A DNA stretch of 64,000 bases from contig NZ_CP133548.1 of the NCBI RefSeq assembly GCF_031198435.1, positions 2,948,001-3,012,000 of the forward strand, read 5' to 3'. The notes beneath the pieces were generated by a model. The model did no database searches. It was given only the letters and a program-made list of their open reading frames with translations, and was not told the origin of the DNA. The translations under genes and the position numbers were made by a program. Position 1 is the stretch's first letter. The number at the start of each line of letters is the position of its first letter. The DNA is from Pleionea litopenaei. Lineage in GTDB: Bacteria > Pseudomonadota > Gammaproteobacteria > Enterobacterales > Kangiellaceae. Positions 56,407 through 64,000 of the stretch are shown piece by piece.

Positions 56407-57771
56407 ATGCCCTCACACGCCCCTAAGGCCCGCTCGCTTTCGCAGCGAGATCTCGACGTCATATGGCACCCTTGTACACAAATGAAAGAGCATGAGCAGT
56501 ACCCCTTATTGCCTATGGTTCGTGGTGAGGGTGTTTATCTTGTCGACGACCAAGGTCAAAAATATATCGATGCAGTCAGTAGCTGGTGGGTTAATATTTT
56601 TGGTCATGGGCGACAAGAGATTCGCGAGGCCGTTAAAGCTCAAGTTGACCAACTAGAACACGTTATCTTTGCCGGCTGCTCTAATCTACCGGCCATTGAA
56701 CTCGCCGAGAAATTGGTCGCTATAACACCGCCTTCGCTTAATCGTGTGTTTTATGCTGATTGTGGCTCGGCTGCTGTAGAAGTCGCATTAAAAATGAGCT
56801 TTCAGTACTGGAAAAATGTTGGAGAGCCACAGCGAACTAAATTCATTGCCTTAGAGAATGGCTATCATGGTGAAACCATGGGCGCATTATCCGTTGGCGA
56901 TGTTGCATTGTACAAAGAAACGTTTGGACCACTTTTGTTCGAAACCATTATGGCGCCTTCTCCTGATTGTTTTCATCGTGAAGAAGGCGAATCTTGGTAC
57001 GATTATTCGTTACGGCAAGCCGATAAAATGGCCGAACTATTAGAGCGCCACCATCAAGAAACCTGTGCGGTAATTCTAGAACCCTTAGTGCAATGCGCTG
57101 GAAATATGCGTATGTACCATCCTGTTTATCTAAAACGCATCCGACAACTCTGCGATACTTATAAGGTGCATTTGATCTTTGATGAAATTGCGGTGGGTTT
57201 TGGACGAACTGGGACATTATTCGCCTGCGAGCAAGCCGACGTCGAGCCGGACTTTATGTGTGTGTCTAAGGGCATTACCGGTGGATTTTTACCATTGGCT
57301 GCCGTGTTAACCTCCGACCGAATTTATCAAGCGTTTTACGATGAATACTCAACCTTAAAAGGCTTCTTGCATTCTCACAGTTATACTGGAAATCCAATTG
57401 CTTGTGCCGCGGGCGTTGCTACGCTCTCTCTCTTTGAGCAACAACCTGTTCTGCAAAATAATCAAGCGCTCATTGCAAAAATGGCAAAAGCGACCGAGCG
57501 ATTTAACGAGCATCCGAACGTTGCAGAAGTGCGTCAAACAGGCATGATATTGGCGATAGAAATGGTCAAGAATAAAGCCAAAAAAATTCCGTTTGATTGG
57601 CGAGAACGTCGTGGAATAAAAGTGTATCAACATGCACTTACTCGGGGGGCATTATTGCGTCCTCTAGGTAATGTCATTTATTTTATGCCGCCTTATGTGA
57701 TTACAGAAGATGAAATAGACCATTTAGCTCAAGTGGCTTGGGAAGGTCTAGATATTGCGGTTAACGATTAA
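56407..57771 (+). CDS. bioA: Adenosylmethionine-8-amino-7-oxononanoate transaminase
   Basis: 454 residues, slightly longer than usual. DVIWHPCTQMKEHEQYPLLPMVRGEGVYLVDDQG is the specific opening, followed by SSWWVNIFGHG, GYHGETMGAL and LIFDEIAVGFGRTG, with the PLP Lys288 in CVSKGITGGFLPLA. It uses SAM as amino donor to make DAPA in biotin synthesis. No other bio genes are here, so the pathway is split. I see no clear BirA operator upstream. Confidence 0.93.
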   Translation: MPSHAPKARSLSQRDLDVIWHPCTQMKEHEQYPLLPMVRGEGVYLVDDQGQKYIDAVSSWWVNIFGHGRQEIREAVKAQVDQLEHVIFAGCSNLPAIELAEKLVAITPPSLNRVFYADCGSAAVEVALKMSFQYWKNVGEPQRTKFIALENGYHGETMGALSVGDVALYKETFGPLLFETIMAPSPDCFHREEGESWYDYSLRQADKMAELLERHHQETCAVILEPLVQCAGNMRMYHPVYLKRIRQLCDTYKVHLIFDEIAVGFGRTGTLFACEQADVEPDFMCVSKGITGGFLPLAAVLTSDRIYQAFYDEYSTLKGFLHSHSYTGNPIACAAGVATLSLFEQQPVLQNNQALIAKMAKATERFNEHPNVAEVRQTGMILAIEMVKNKAKKIPFDWRERRGIKVYQHALTRGALLRPLGNVIYFMPPYVITEDEIDHLAQVAWEGLDIAVND

Positions 57772-57810
57772 TAGAACTTGTGATTAATATGAGTAGGTGA
57801 GGCAAAGTAA

Positions 57811-58545
57811 ATGACGCAACGAATAAATCGAGTTTATCAAGCGTGTGAATTAAACGTTGATACCCAAATGAACCTCGATGAAGACGCCGTTCGCCATTTA
57901 GTGACCGTATTAAAATCGCGGGTTGGCGATGCAATTATTTTATTCAACGGTGACGGCTATGATTATCGAGCAACCATTACTCACGTCGCTAAGCGTGAAG
58001 CCGCCGTACAAGTGCATGAAAAAGCGTTGCCAGCAAATGAGTCGCCGTTAGACATACATTTATTCCAAGCGGTTGCTCGTGGCGACAAGATGGACTGGGT
58101 TATACAGAAAGCCGTCGAGATGGGTGTGCAATCAATTACTCCCCTATTTACTGTTCGAACGGGCGTAAAGTTACCCGAAGACCGTCTACGAAAAAAAATG
58201 GCTCACTGGCAAAAAATAATTATTAGTGCATGTGAACAGTCAGGCCGAAGTCGTCTTCCTACGCTAAGACAAGCAATCTCTCTGAATGAACTTGTTCAAT
58301 CAGATATTTGTTGGCCTCATTCGATTATTCTTGATCCACATCATGGTCAATCAATCATGCGGCTGCCTCAATATACTCAATACAACATTTTTGTTGGGCC
58401 TGAAGGAGGCTTTAGTGATGAAGAGAGCTCGATGCTTAGGCAACAGCAGTGTTTAAGCGTTCAATTAGGACCGAGAATATTGCGAACCGAAACGGCGGGA
58501 TTGGCCATTTGCAGTGTTCTTCAAGCGAGATTTGGTGATTTTTAG
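57811..58545 (+). CDS. rsmE: 16S rRNA (uracil-1498-N3)-methyltransferase
   Basis: 244 residues, SPOUT fold with an N-terminal PUA-like domain (RINRVYQACELNVDTQMNLDEDAVRHLVTVLKSRVGDAI). SAM-knot motifs: FQAVARGDKMDWVIQKAVEMGVQSITPL, FVGPEGGFSDEE and LGPRILRTETAGLAICSVLQ. ATG 57811 with GAGG upstream. It follows bioA by 39 bases and is convergent with the response regulator gene. Confidence 0.95.
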   Translation: MTQRINRVYQACELNVDTQMNLDEDAVRHLVTVLKSRVGDAIILFNGDGYDYRATITHVAKREAAVQVHEKALPANESPLDIHLFQAVARGDKMDWVIQKAVEMGVQSITPLFTVRTGVKLPEDRLRKKMAHWQKIIISACEQSGRSRLPTLRQAISLNELVQSDICWPHSIILDPHHGQSIMRLPQYTQYNIFVGPEGGFSDEESSMLRQQQCLSVQLGPRILRTETAGLAICSVLQARFGDF

Positions 58546-58555
58546 ACGCTAAGAA

Positions 58556-58987
58556 TCATTCACCATCATGAGCTTTATCTCGTAGCGAAGCGCTCGGACA
58601 ATACTTGAAAATAATATCGGTAATTTTTCGTATCGAAAATGGTTTCACGACAAATCCATCAGCGCCACTAACGATAGCTTGGCGAACATTTTCTGCTGTA
58701 TGATGAGCACTAATAATAATAACTCTTACATTTGGAAAGTTGGCTTTGATGTATTTGAGTGCACTGAGGCCATTTTCATCGGTTTTTTTTGCGGATAGTT
58801 CAATATCAAGAAATACCAGCCGATAATTGAAGTGTTCTAACTTAGTGTACAAATCATCCTTCGAAGATGCTTCGTCAACTTGTGTGATACTCAGTGATTT
58901 AAGAATTTCTTTAAGCATGATTCGAACATCAAATGCATCATCGACAATAAGAATTTCTCTAAATGGTTTTAATAAATTATCGTTCAT
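58556..58987 (-). CDS. Single-domain response regulator (CheY-like)
   Basis: 143 residues, a receiver domain only. The acidic pair is Asp16-Asp17 in LIVDDAFD, the phosphoacceptor Asp61 in LVFLDIELSA, and the Lys lies in FVVKPFS. An insert after Asp61 (SAKKTDENG) lengthens the active-site loop. No output domain follows. It overlaps the hybrid kinase stop by 11 bases, so it is probably that kinase's partner or a phosphate sink. Confidence 0.9.
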   Translation of the reverse strand: MNDNLLKPFREILIVDDAFDVRIMLKEILKSLSITQVDEASSKDDLYTKLEHFNYRLVFLDIELSAKKTDENGLSALKYIKANFPNVRVIIISAHHTAENVRQAIVSGADGFVVKPFSIRKITDIIFKYCPSASLRDKAHDGE

Positions 58988-61073
58988 TTTTATCGACTAC
59001 TTCTTTTAAATGATGCTCCAGTGCTCCGACTAAAAAGTGAATGCCAGATAGCCAAGCGTTTGTTTCTGATTCGATCAAAGCCGCATAATCGGTCACACTA
59101 TCCAATTCAAAATTGCCAGCAGTTCCCTTTATTCTATGCGCTACTCTGGTTAAGGTTTGTTGATTCAACGATTCCAGTGTTCCAATGGCCGTTTTAAGTT
59201 TATCGACATCCTCAATCAATGTTGGAATATAATTTTTTCTTAGCTCGGGCAGTCTTTTACTATGCATATTTTCTGCGATTGTTTGGGCAATCGCTTGTTG
59301 TTGGCTTTGCTCAACTAGGTGTTTTGAAAATAGCGAAATTAACTCACTGTGGTCGATGGGTTTAGAAATGGCTCCAGCAAAGCCATGTTTTTTATACAGC
59401 TCTATATCTTGTGTCATTACATTGGCGGTCAATGCATACATGGGTGTTTCAACTCCGCAGGCGCGAATTTGCTGTGCAGCGGTTAAGCCGTCCATTATCG
59501 GCATTTGTATATCAATGAGTAATAAATCGAAATCGTTGGTTAGCGTTTTTTCTAAGGCTTGCTCGCCATTTTCAACGCAGACGGTTTCTATGCCATAGTC
59601 AGTTAGCATATCCATCAGTAAAGCGCGATTATCGGGTTGATCTTCCGCAATCAAAACAGACCCAGCGAACTTCTTTTCTGCATAGAAACTGAAATCTTTC
59701 GGTAAGCGTGCGATGGTAGGTTTTGTATCAAGCCAAATACTACTATTGGATATTTTCAAAGGTAAAATGACGGTAAACTCTGAACCAACACCTTTTTGGC
59801 TGAGCACTTTTATATCGCCTTCCATTCGCTTTGCCAATTGGTGCGAGATATGTAACCCCAGGCCTGTTCCGCCGTAGCGACGTGTTGTTGAAGGATCACC
59901 TTGCACGAAGGGCTTAAACAAATTTCGTAGCGTTACGTCATCCATGCCAATACCGTTATCGATAACTTTAAATAAAATAACTTTTAGATTTTGATTCGCG
60001 GAGACTTCGACTTGTACTTTACCTGCTTTAGAAAACTTGATCGCATTGTTACAGAGATTACTGATAATCTGTTTAAGTCGTTTTTCATCACAGATGATTT
60101 TTTCCGGAAAAGGCATGATAAAGTTGATATCCAATAGCACTTGGTTTTTATCAGCGACTTTTTCCAAACTTAATTCAAGTTCGTTCATCAATTCAAATAT
60201 ATCGCTCTCAATTTCCTCAATCTCCAACTTTCCTGCTTCGACTTTCGATAAATCTAAAATATCGTTTATTAAACTCAATAGATATTGACTGTTATCGAGA
60301 ATAATAGAGCTGGATTGCTTTAATTGCGGTAGGCTAAGTATTTGGTGTTTGATTTTCTCGGCGTAACCAACAATGGAGGTTAGGGGCGTTCTAATTTCAT
60401 GGCTCATGTTGGCAAGAAATCGAGATTTCATTTGATTGGCGCGCATTTCATCTTCTTGCGCTTTGACGGCCATCTTATTGATTTCATACAGCTGACGTTC
60501 AAATCGGAACAAACGCCAGTCATGATGATTAACATGACGGTAGGTGACCACGGAGAGTGCGGTTGCAACCAAAATTGAAAACACAATGCTAGTGAACTCA
60601 ACGATGGGTATATTATTTCTCCACGAGAAAATAATACAAATTACGGCACTCGAATAGAGCAGCAGATATAACGCTTTCTTCTGAAGATGAAGAATGCTTA
60701 GCGCAAAAAGTGCGATAATAACGACGGTTTGGCGAAGGTATTCGAGCCCATGATCGGAAACCGAAGGTACATGAATAGCCGCTAGAAATAACCAAGTTAT
60801 CGGGATAGCAGTCGACTCAAATGAGCGTATGTGCCGGCTCGGGCTCAAGTAGGTTTTGTAGTAGAGCGCAAATGCCATAGTTATAAGCGCCAACGAAATC
60901 ATCCAAAGTCGATAATCTTCTATGACGAACGACTGTGCACTGGCAACAAGTATTGCCGCGCAGCCCAATATTACTTGGTAGGTTTGGCACAGTGGAATAG
61001 CCCGCTGTCGTTGCAACGCGGCGAAGTAAGGTTCTAAGTGGGAATGGGATATATCTGGTATAAATCCTGACAT
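58977..61073 (-). CDS. Hybrid sensor histidine kinase with receiver and HPt domains
   Basis: 698 residues. About six membrane helices (30-180) without a large periplasmic domain, a coiled linker, H-box ANMSHEIRTPLTSI (His225), ATPase motifs NAIKFSKAG, DNGIGMD and GGTGLGLHIS, receiver with Asp521 in LLIDIQMPIMDG, and a C-terminal HPt with His646 in RVAHRIKGTAGNF. This is a full His-Asp-His relay in one protein, like BarA or LuxQ. The membrane sensor implies a signal within the bilayer or a small molecule. The final phosphate may go to the adjacent single-domain regulator. Confidence 0.92.
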   Translation of the reverse strand: MSGFIPDISHSHLEPYFAALQRQRAIPLCQTYQVILGCAAILVASAQSFVIEDYRLWMISLALITMAFALYYKTYLSPSRHIRSFESTAIPITWLFLAAIHVPSVSDHGLEYLRQTVVIIALFALSILHLQKKALYLLLYSSAVICIIFSWRNNIPIVEFTSIVFSILVATALSVVTYRHVNHHDWRLFRFERQLYEINKMAVKAQEDEMRANQMKSRFLANMSHEIRTPLTSIVGYAEKIKHQILSLPQLKQSSSIILDNSQYLLSLINDILDLSKVEAGKLEIEEIESDIFELMNELELSLEKVADKNQVLLDINFIMPFPEKIICDEKRLKQIISNLCNNAIKFSKAGKVQVEVSANQNLKVILFKVIDNGIGMDDVTLRNLFKPFVQGDPSTTRRYGGTGLGLHISHQLAKRMEGDIKVLSQKGVGSEFTVILPLKISNSSIWLDTKPTIARLPKDFSFYAEKKFAGSVLIAEDQPDNRALLMDMLTDYGIETVCVENGEQALEKTLTNDFDLLLIDIQMPIMDGLTAAQQIRACGVETPMYALTANVMTQDIELYKKHGFAGAISKPIDHSELISLFSKHLVEQSQQQAIAQTIAENMHSKRLPELRKNYIPTLIEDVDKLKTAIGTLESLNQQTLTRVAHRIKGTAGNFELDSVTDYAALIESETNAWLSGIHFLVGALEHHLKEVVDKNER

Positions 61074-61229
61074 TACAGGTGTATATCCTTTTGCGATTTG
61101 TGGCTCTAAGATTTGATTTTAGTTGAATTATCTCGTTTGAATATCGATATTACGAGATATCTCTAGCTTTAACTCAAAAAGATGATGGAGTTCATTATTT
61201 TTGACTAACAATGAGTGGAGGGCAGACTT

Positions 61230-61736
61230 TTGAGTCTAGTGTTAGTGACAGAGCGGTTACGGGTCGAACATTTAGTTCTTAACGATGCGGGTTTTATATT
61301 AGATTTAGTTAATCAGCCTGATTGGAAAACCTACATTGGCGATAAGAACATTGAAACTCTGCAAGCGGCAGAAACCTATCTTTTGCAAGGACCCATCAAT
61401 AGTTATTTAGAGAACGATTTTGGACTCTACAAACTTTCCTTGCGCGAGGATATTCCGATCGGAATGGTAGGGTTAGTACGAAGGCCAGGCTTGACGATTC
61501 CCGATCTAGGGTATGCCTTGTTGCCGGAATACTACGGCCAAGGCTATGTAACAGAAGCCGCAAAAGAGCTATTAGATTTTGAACGTAAACGACTTGATCT
61601 AATGACGATAGCAGCGCTTACGGTGCCTGGGCATCATCGATCTCATCGTGTCTTAGAGCGCTTAGGTTTTAAAACTTTAGGTCAAAAAGAAGTGAACCAA
61701 CAATTAAGTGATTATTTTGAATGGAAAAGTCCATGA
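61230..61736 (+). CDS. GNAT family acetyltransferase (RimJ-like)
   Basis: 168 residues from TTG 61230, chosen because GGAGG lies eight bases upstream; the frame also opens at a GTG (61215) that has no site. GNAT features: LVTERLRVEHLVLNDAGFILDL, LGYALLPEYYGQGYVTEAAKELLDF for acetyl-CoA binding and VPGHHRSHRVLERLGFKTLGQ. Relatives acetylate protein N-termini or small molecules; the substrate is unknown. Confidence 0.85.
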   Translation: MSLVLVTERLRVEHLVLNDAGFILDLVNQPDWKTYIGDKNIETLQAAETYLLQGPINSYLENDFGLYKLSLREDIPIGMVGLVRRPGLTIPDLGYALLPEYYGQGYVTEAAKELLDFERKRLDLMTIAALTVPGHHRSHRVLERLGFKTLGQKEVNQQLSDYFEWKSP

Positions 61737-61834
61737 ACATACTATTCCGAATAATGATAAAGCTTAGTGATTACGAGTGATGAGCGGTCGATTTATTCTA
61801 AACCTCTTTATCGTGTTACGACCCTGCATTTCTT

Positions 61835-62368
61835 TTATCGCGATTTTTTATCCAGTTGCATTAACATTGAGTTAATAGCCTCTCTTTTTTCGATGGCTTC
61901 TTGCAGTAAGCTTTTTGATATGCCTTTTTTCTTTCCTTCCTCTATAGCGGTATCAATCTGTTGGAGTTTTTTCTTTGCAGCAATTTTGTATTGTTGAATG
62001 AGCTGCTGGTGACGGGAGTTTTCTAACTGTTGGTAAGCGTCATGATCCCACATAGGATTCGCGACAAAATCGTCAGTTGTGCGATTAATCGGCGGCTGTC
62101 GCGAATCGGGTTGATGAATAGATTGGTTGAAGCTTTGATAGGCGCTTGAAGAAAACTCGAGAGGCTCTGTTATTTCAATGGCCTTTTTCGGGTCATCGGG
62201 TTTGGTTGTTAGTGGTGCTTCGATAGGCTCCTTAAGTTTCGTTCGATTCACCAAAGCTTCTTGATGTTGAGTTTTGGTAAGCGGATCATCTTCTCGCTGC
62301 AATAACGAAAAGACGAGCATTAAGAAAATTAAAGAAGAACAGAAAAGAACAAGTAAATATTTATTCAT
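61835..62368 (-). CDS. Uncharacterised single-pass protein with helical tail
   Basis: 177 residues from ATG 62368 (TTG 62377 also possible). One N-terminal hydrophobic helix (about 4-22), then a polar, disordered-looking region rich in Pro, Thr and Gln. The C-terminal helical part contains HQQLIQQYKIAAKKKLQQID and EEGKKKGISKSLLQEAIEKRE. No family recognised. It overlaps the stop of the isomerase-like gene and is the last of a three-gene unit, so it probably works with that secreted protein. Confidence 0.6.
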   Translation of the reverse strand: MNKYLLVLFCSSLIFLMLVFSLLQREDDPLTKTQHQEALVNRTKLKEPIEAPLTTKPDDPKKAIEITEPLEFSSSAYQSFNQSIHQPDSRQPPINRTTDDFVANPMWDHDAYQQLENSRHQQLIQQYKIAAKKKLQQIDTAIEEGKKKGISKSLLQEAIEKREAINSMLMQLDKKSR

Positions 62369-63548
62369 CAATAGCAATGCCTTGTGTTTCTCTCTGTTCT
62401 TTCAACAGTTGGTTGTAGTAAGACTTGGCTTTTTCTTGCCCCAAATGCCTTTTGGCTGCATACCTTACTGTTTCACTATCAAGTGGATAAATTGCGAAGT
62501 CTTGATTCAGCACATAGACGACCAACCATGTTCCTTGAGGGCTACGAATCGGTTGACTTATCGTCTTCGGAGGCAAGCTTAATGCGACCGAACTTAGCCA
62601 TTTATCCGAAAAGTTTTTATCGATCTTTTCTGGATCCTTCTGCGGTAGATGTTTTTGCCATTGTTTTGCCACTCGACGCGCTTGTTGAAGTGTAGGCAGT
62701 GTTTGATAATAGACTGAAGCTTGACGAATATAGCTGAATTCGTTTTTGTTCTTTTTATAATAACGCTCAATGTCTTTCGCCGATACTGAGTCTCTCCACT
62801 GTTTTAGTTTTGGGCCATCGCTATGTTGCTCTAAGGTTACTCCGTAAAAATGCTTAATGCGTGGAGAGAAGAGCAAACTTTTGTAACCTAGTTCTAATGA
62901 AGTAAAAATCTTTTTTGGCTGTAAAAATTGTTGCGCCTTGAATGCGATTAACTTCAACTCAACTTCGCGCAATAGGGTTGCTCTATCTTGTTTTAGTAGC
63001 TTTTGTTTATCTTGAATTGATAGGCGATCGAATAAATCGGTTAGCGAAAAGTCAAGATGTTTAAAAGCAGTGTCTTGATAAACTTGTATCTTATCGAGTT
63101 GTCGGCGCTGCACTTTTGTCAGCTCATATCCCAAGGTTGACTGGTGCTTGAACAGTTTTTCGAGTTGTCGTTGTTCAATAGAACGGAGTACGGACTCAAA
63201 CGTCGTTGTTTCTTGGGTTGGATTAATTGAGCGATAGTAACTTACTAAAAATTGCTCAAAGTACCACTGTTCACTATAGTCGACCGCATTTCTTTTTAAA
63301 GCATCAGGATGAGTGAGTTTGGTGAACTGGTAAATCGAAATGCTATCGCCCCATAATGTTGCGAACTTCTTTGGCGATAAATCATAAGGCTTACCAAATT
63401 TATTATAAAAATAGTCAAACAGCTCACCACTGATCGACCATTGCTGTTGAGTTGTCGATTCTTGCGGTAATACTATTCCTGAGAGGGCGGTCGCAAAGCA
63501 GCCTGAACAAATCAGGCTGCTTGCAAGAAGTAACAATACATTCTTCAT
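62361..63548 (-). CDS. Secreted parvulin/SurA-like peptidyl-prolyl isomerase-like protein
   Basis: 395 residues from ATG 63548 (frame extends to TTG 63575). Signal peptide MKNVLLLLASSLICSGCFATA. A long N-terminal helical region resembling SurA-like chaperones precedes a part (about 255-330) with SAKDIERYYKKNKNEFSYIRQASVYYQTL, the pattern that leads into parvulin domains. The last part (about 330-395) resembles a degenerate isomerase domain, IRSPQGTWLVVYVLNQ. No clear catalytic residues are visible. It is downstream of a gene running off the window. Confidence 0.55.
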   Translation of the reverse strand: MKNVLLLLASSLICSGCFATALSGIVLPQESTTQQQWSISGELFDYFYNKFGKPYDLSPKKFATLWGDSISIYQFTKLTHPDALKRNAVDYSEQWYFEQFLVSYYRSINPTQETTTFESVLRSIEQRQLEKLFKHQSTLGYELTKVQRRQLDKIQVYQDTAFKHLDFSLTDLFDRLSIQDKQKLLKQDRATLLREVELKLIAFKAQQFLQPKKIFTSLELGYKSLLFSPRIKHFYGVTLEQHSDGPKLKQWRDSVSAKDIERYYKKNKNEFSYIRQASVYYQTLPTLQQARRVAKQWQKHLPQKDPEKIDKNFSDKWLSSVALSLPPKTISQPIRSPQGTWLVVYVLNQDFAIYPLDSETVRYAAKRHLGQEKAKSYYNQLLKEQRETQGIAIDE

Positions 63549-63561
63549 TTTCTTCGCCAGC

Positions 63562-64000
63562 TTAAATTGTATCAAAGCGATTCATGGCGTGATTAAGAAT
63601 ATGCACCACCATTGCAATTGCATGAGGCACAACTTGGTTGGCAACGGCAACACGGTCATTATGACTTTGAGAATAAAGAACAATTCCTCCTTGCGCGTAC
63701 GAAAAGCTACCACCTTGGGTTAACAAAGGTCGAATATCTTGCGAGTTCGCTGCGATTGGAGAAAAGCTACTGAGCGCTTGATTAACTTTGGCAAAGTCAT
63801 TTAAGTTTTCAGAGTCGTAATAGTCTGCCACCCAAGCTTCCCATCCAGAGTGATTGAGTGCTGACGTTGTCCAAGTATGGTGCGGTTGAAGCAAGTCAGT
63901 GGTGTGTAATACAAACCCGAGTGATTGAACGGTCGGTTGCGACCAAAATTCTGAGTACCAATATTGACCAAGATTATCGAGCGGTTGGAATGGCATGTTT
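63562..64000 (-). CDS. C-terminal part of an unidentified protein, truncated by window edge
   Basis: The frame is open up to the window end, so the gene starts beyond 64000; the Met at 63996 is internal. The visible 145 residues are rich in His, Trp and Asn, with LDNLGQYWYSEFW, LGFVLHTTDLLQPHHTW, SALNHSGWEAWVADYY and SQSHNDRVAVANQVVPHAI. The dense set of His and Asp suggests a metal site or enzyme, but I do not recognise the family. It overlaps the start region of the isomerase-like gene. Confidence 0.6.
   Translation of the reverse strand, partial: NMPFQPLDNLGQYWYSEFWSQPTVQSLGFVLHTTDLLQPHHTWTTSALNHSGWEAWVADYYDSENLNDFAKVNQALSSFSPIAANSQDIRPLLTQGGSFSYAQGGIVLYSQSHNDRVAVANQVVPHAIAMVVHILNHAMNRFDTI

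Noticed and set aside
1-64000. CRISPR arrays, insertion sequences, tRNA or rRNA genes
   Set aside because: None seen: no repeat-spacer pattern, no transposase frame, no cloverleaf with CCA-type ends that I could recognise.

Overview
The window is one contiguous piece of a gammaproteobacterial chromosome. I infer the class from the housekeeping set and its order: zapA / 6S RNA / 5-FTHF cyclo-ligase, UPF0149-pepP-ubiH-ubiI, envZ-ompR, tex, dsbB, rsd and rsmE. The genome looks moderately AT-rich by eye. A marine, Kangiella-like relative is plausible but is only a guess. I see no tRNA or rRNA genes, insertion sequences, phage genes or CRISPR arrays.

Positions 1-33400 are one large exopolysaccharide/capsule locus. 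The core assembly genes (Wza-type export lipoprotein, Wzz-type chain-length protein, tyrosine-autokinase homologue, outer-membrane beta-barrel, FemAB-like protein, deacetylase, amidotransferase) belong to the families usually found with exosortase A (XrtA/PEP-CTERM). No exosortase, PrsK/PrsR or PEP-CTERM protein lies inside the window. A flippase (Wzx), an O-antigen polymerase/ligase-like protein (Wzy), at least five glycosyltransferases, two sulfotransferases, a DegT-type aminotransferase, an N-formyltransferase, two integral-membrane O-acyltransferases, an SGNH hydrolase, three polysaccharide deacetylases, a beta-mannosidase and a secreted lyase-like protein suggest a glycan that is aminated, formylated, acylated and sulfated. 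Its own trimming enzymes may be included. An acyl carrier protein closes the right edge. The left part (1-8979) is a tight + strand operon in which two unusual two-domain alpha/beta hydrolases flank the formyltransferase.

Positions 33400-47130 are conserved housekeeping: serA, rpiA, an EVE protein, a hidden 49-codon membrane peptide, 5-FTHF cyclo-ligase, 6S RNA, zapA and a zapB-like gene. They continue with UPF0149-pepP-ubiH-ubiI, an envZ/ompR pair and tex. Just after tex is a gene-free stretch with a perfect 34-bp palindrome. It is followed by a complete promoter-hairpin-terminator unit that looks like an unannotated small RNA.

Positions 47480-64000 hold envelope and signalling genes: Yip1-like, dsbB, a PAS histidine kinase, rsd, an ABM-domain protein, an Mpo1-like protein, an FKBP lipoprotein, a WD40-like lipoprotein and an M28 peptidase lipoprotein. 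Then come bioA, rsmE, a hybrid kinase with a partner single-domain response regulator, a GNAT acetyltransferase, and a three-gene minus-strand unit that runs off the right end.

The observations most worth a second look are: the tyrosine-kinase homologue whose P-loop is destroyed; the paired bi-domain hydrolases with a dead N-terminal nucleophile elbow and a Ser/Cys difference in the C-terminal one; the candidate sRNA with its neighbouring palindrome; the hidden membrane peptide; and a methyltransferase carrying a lipoprotein signal.
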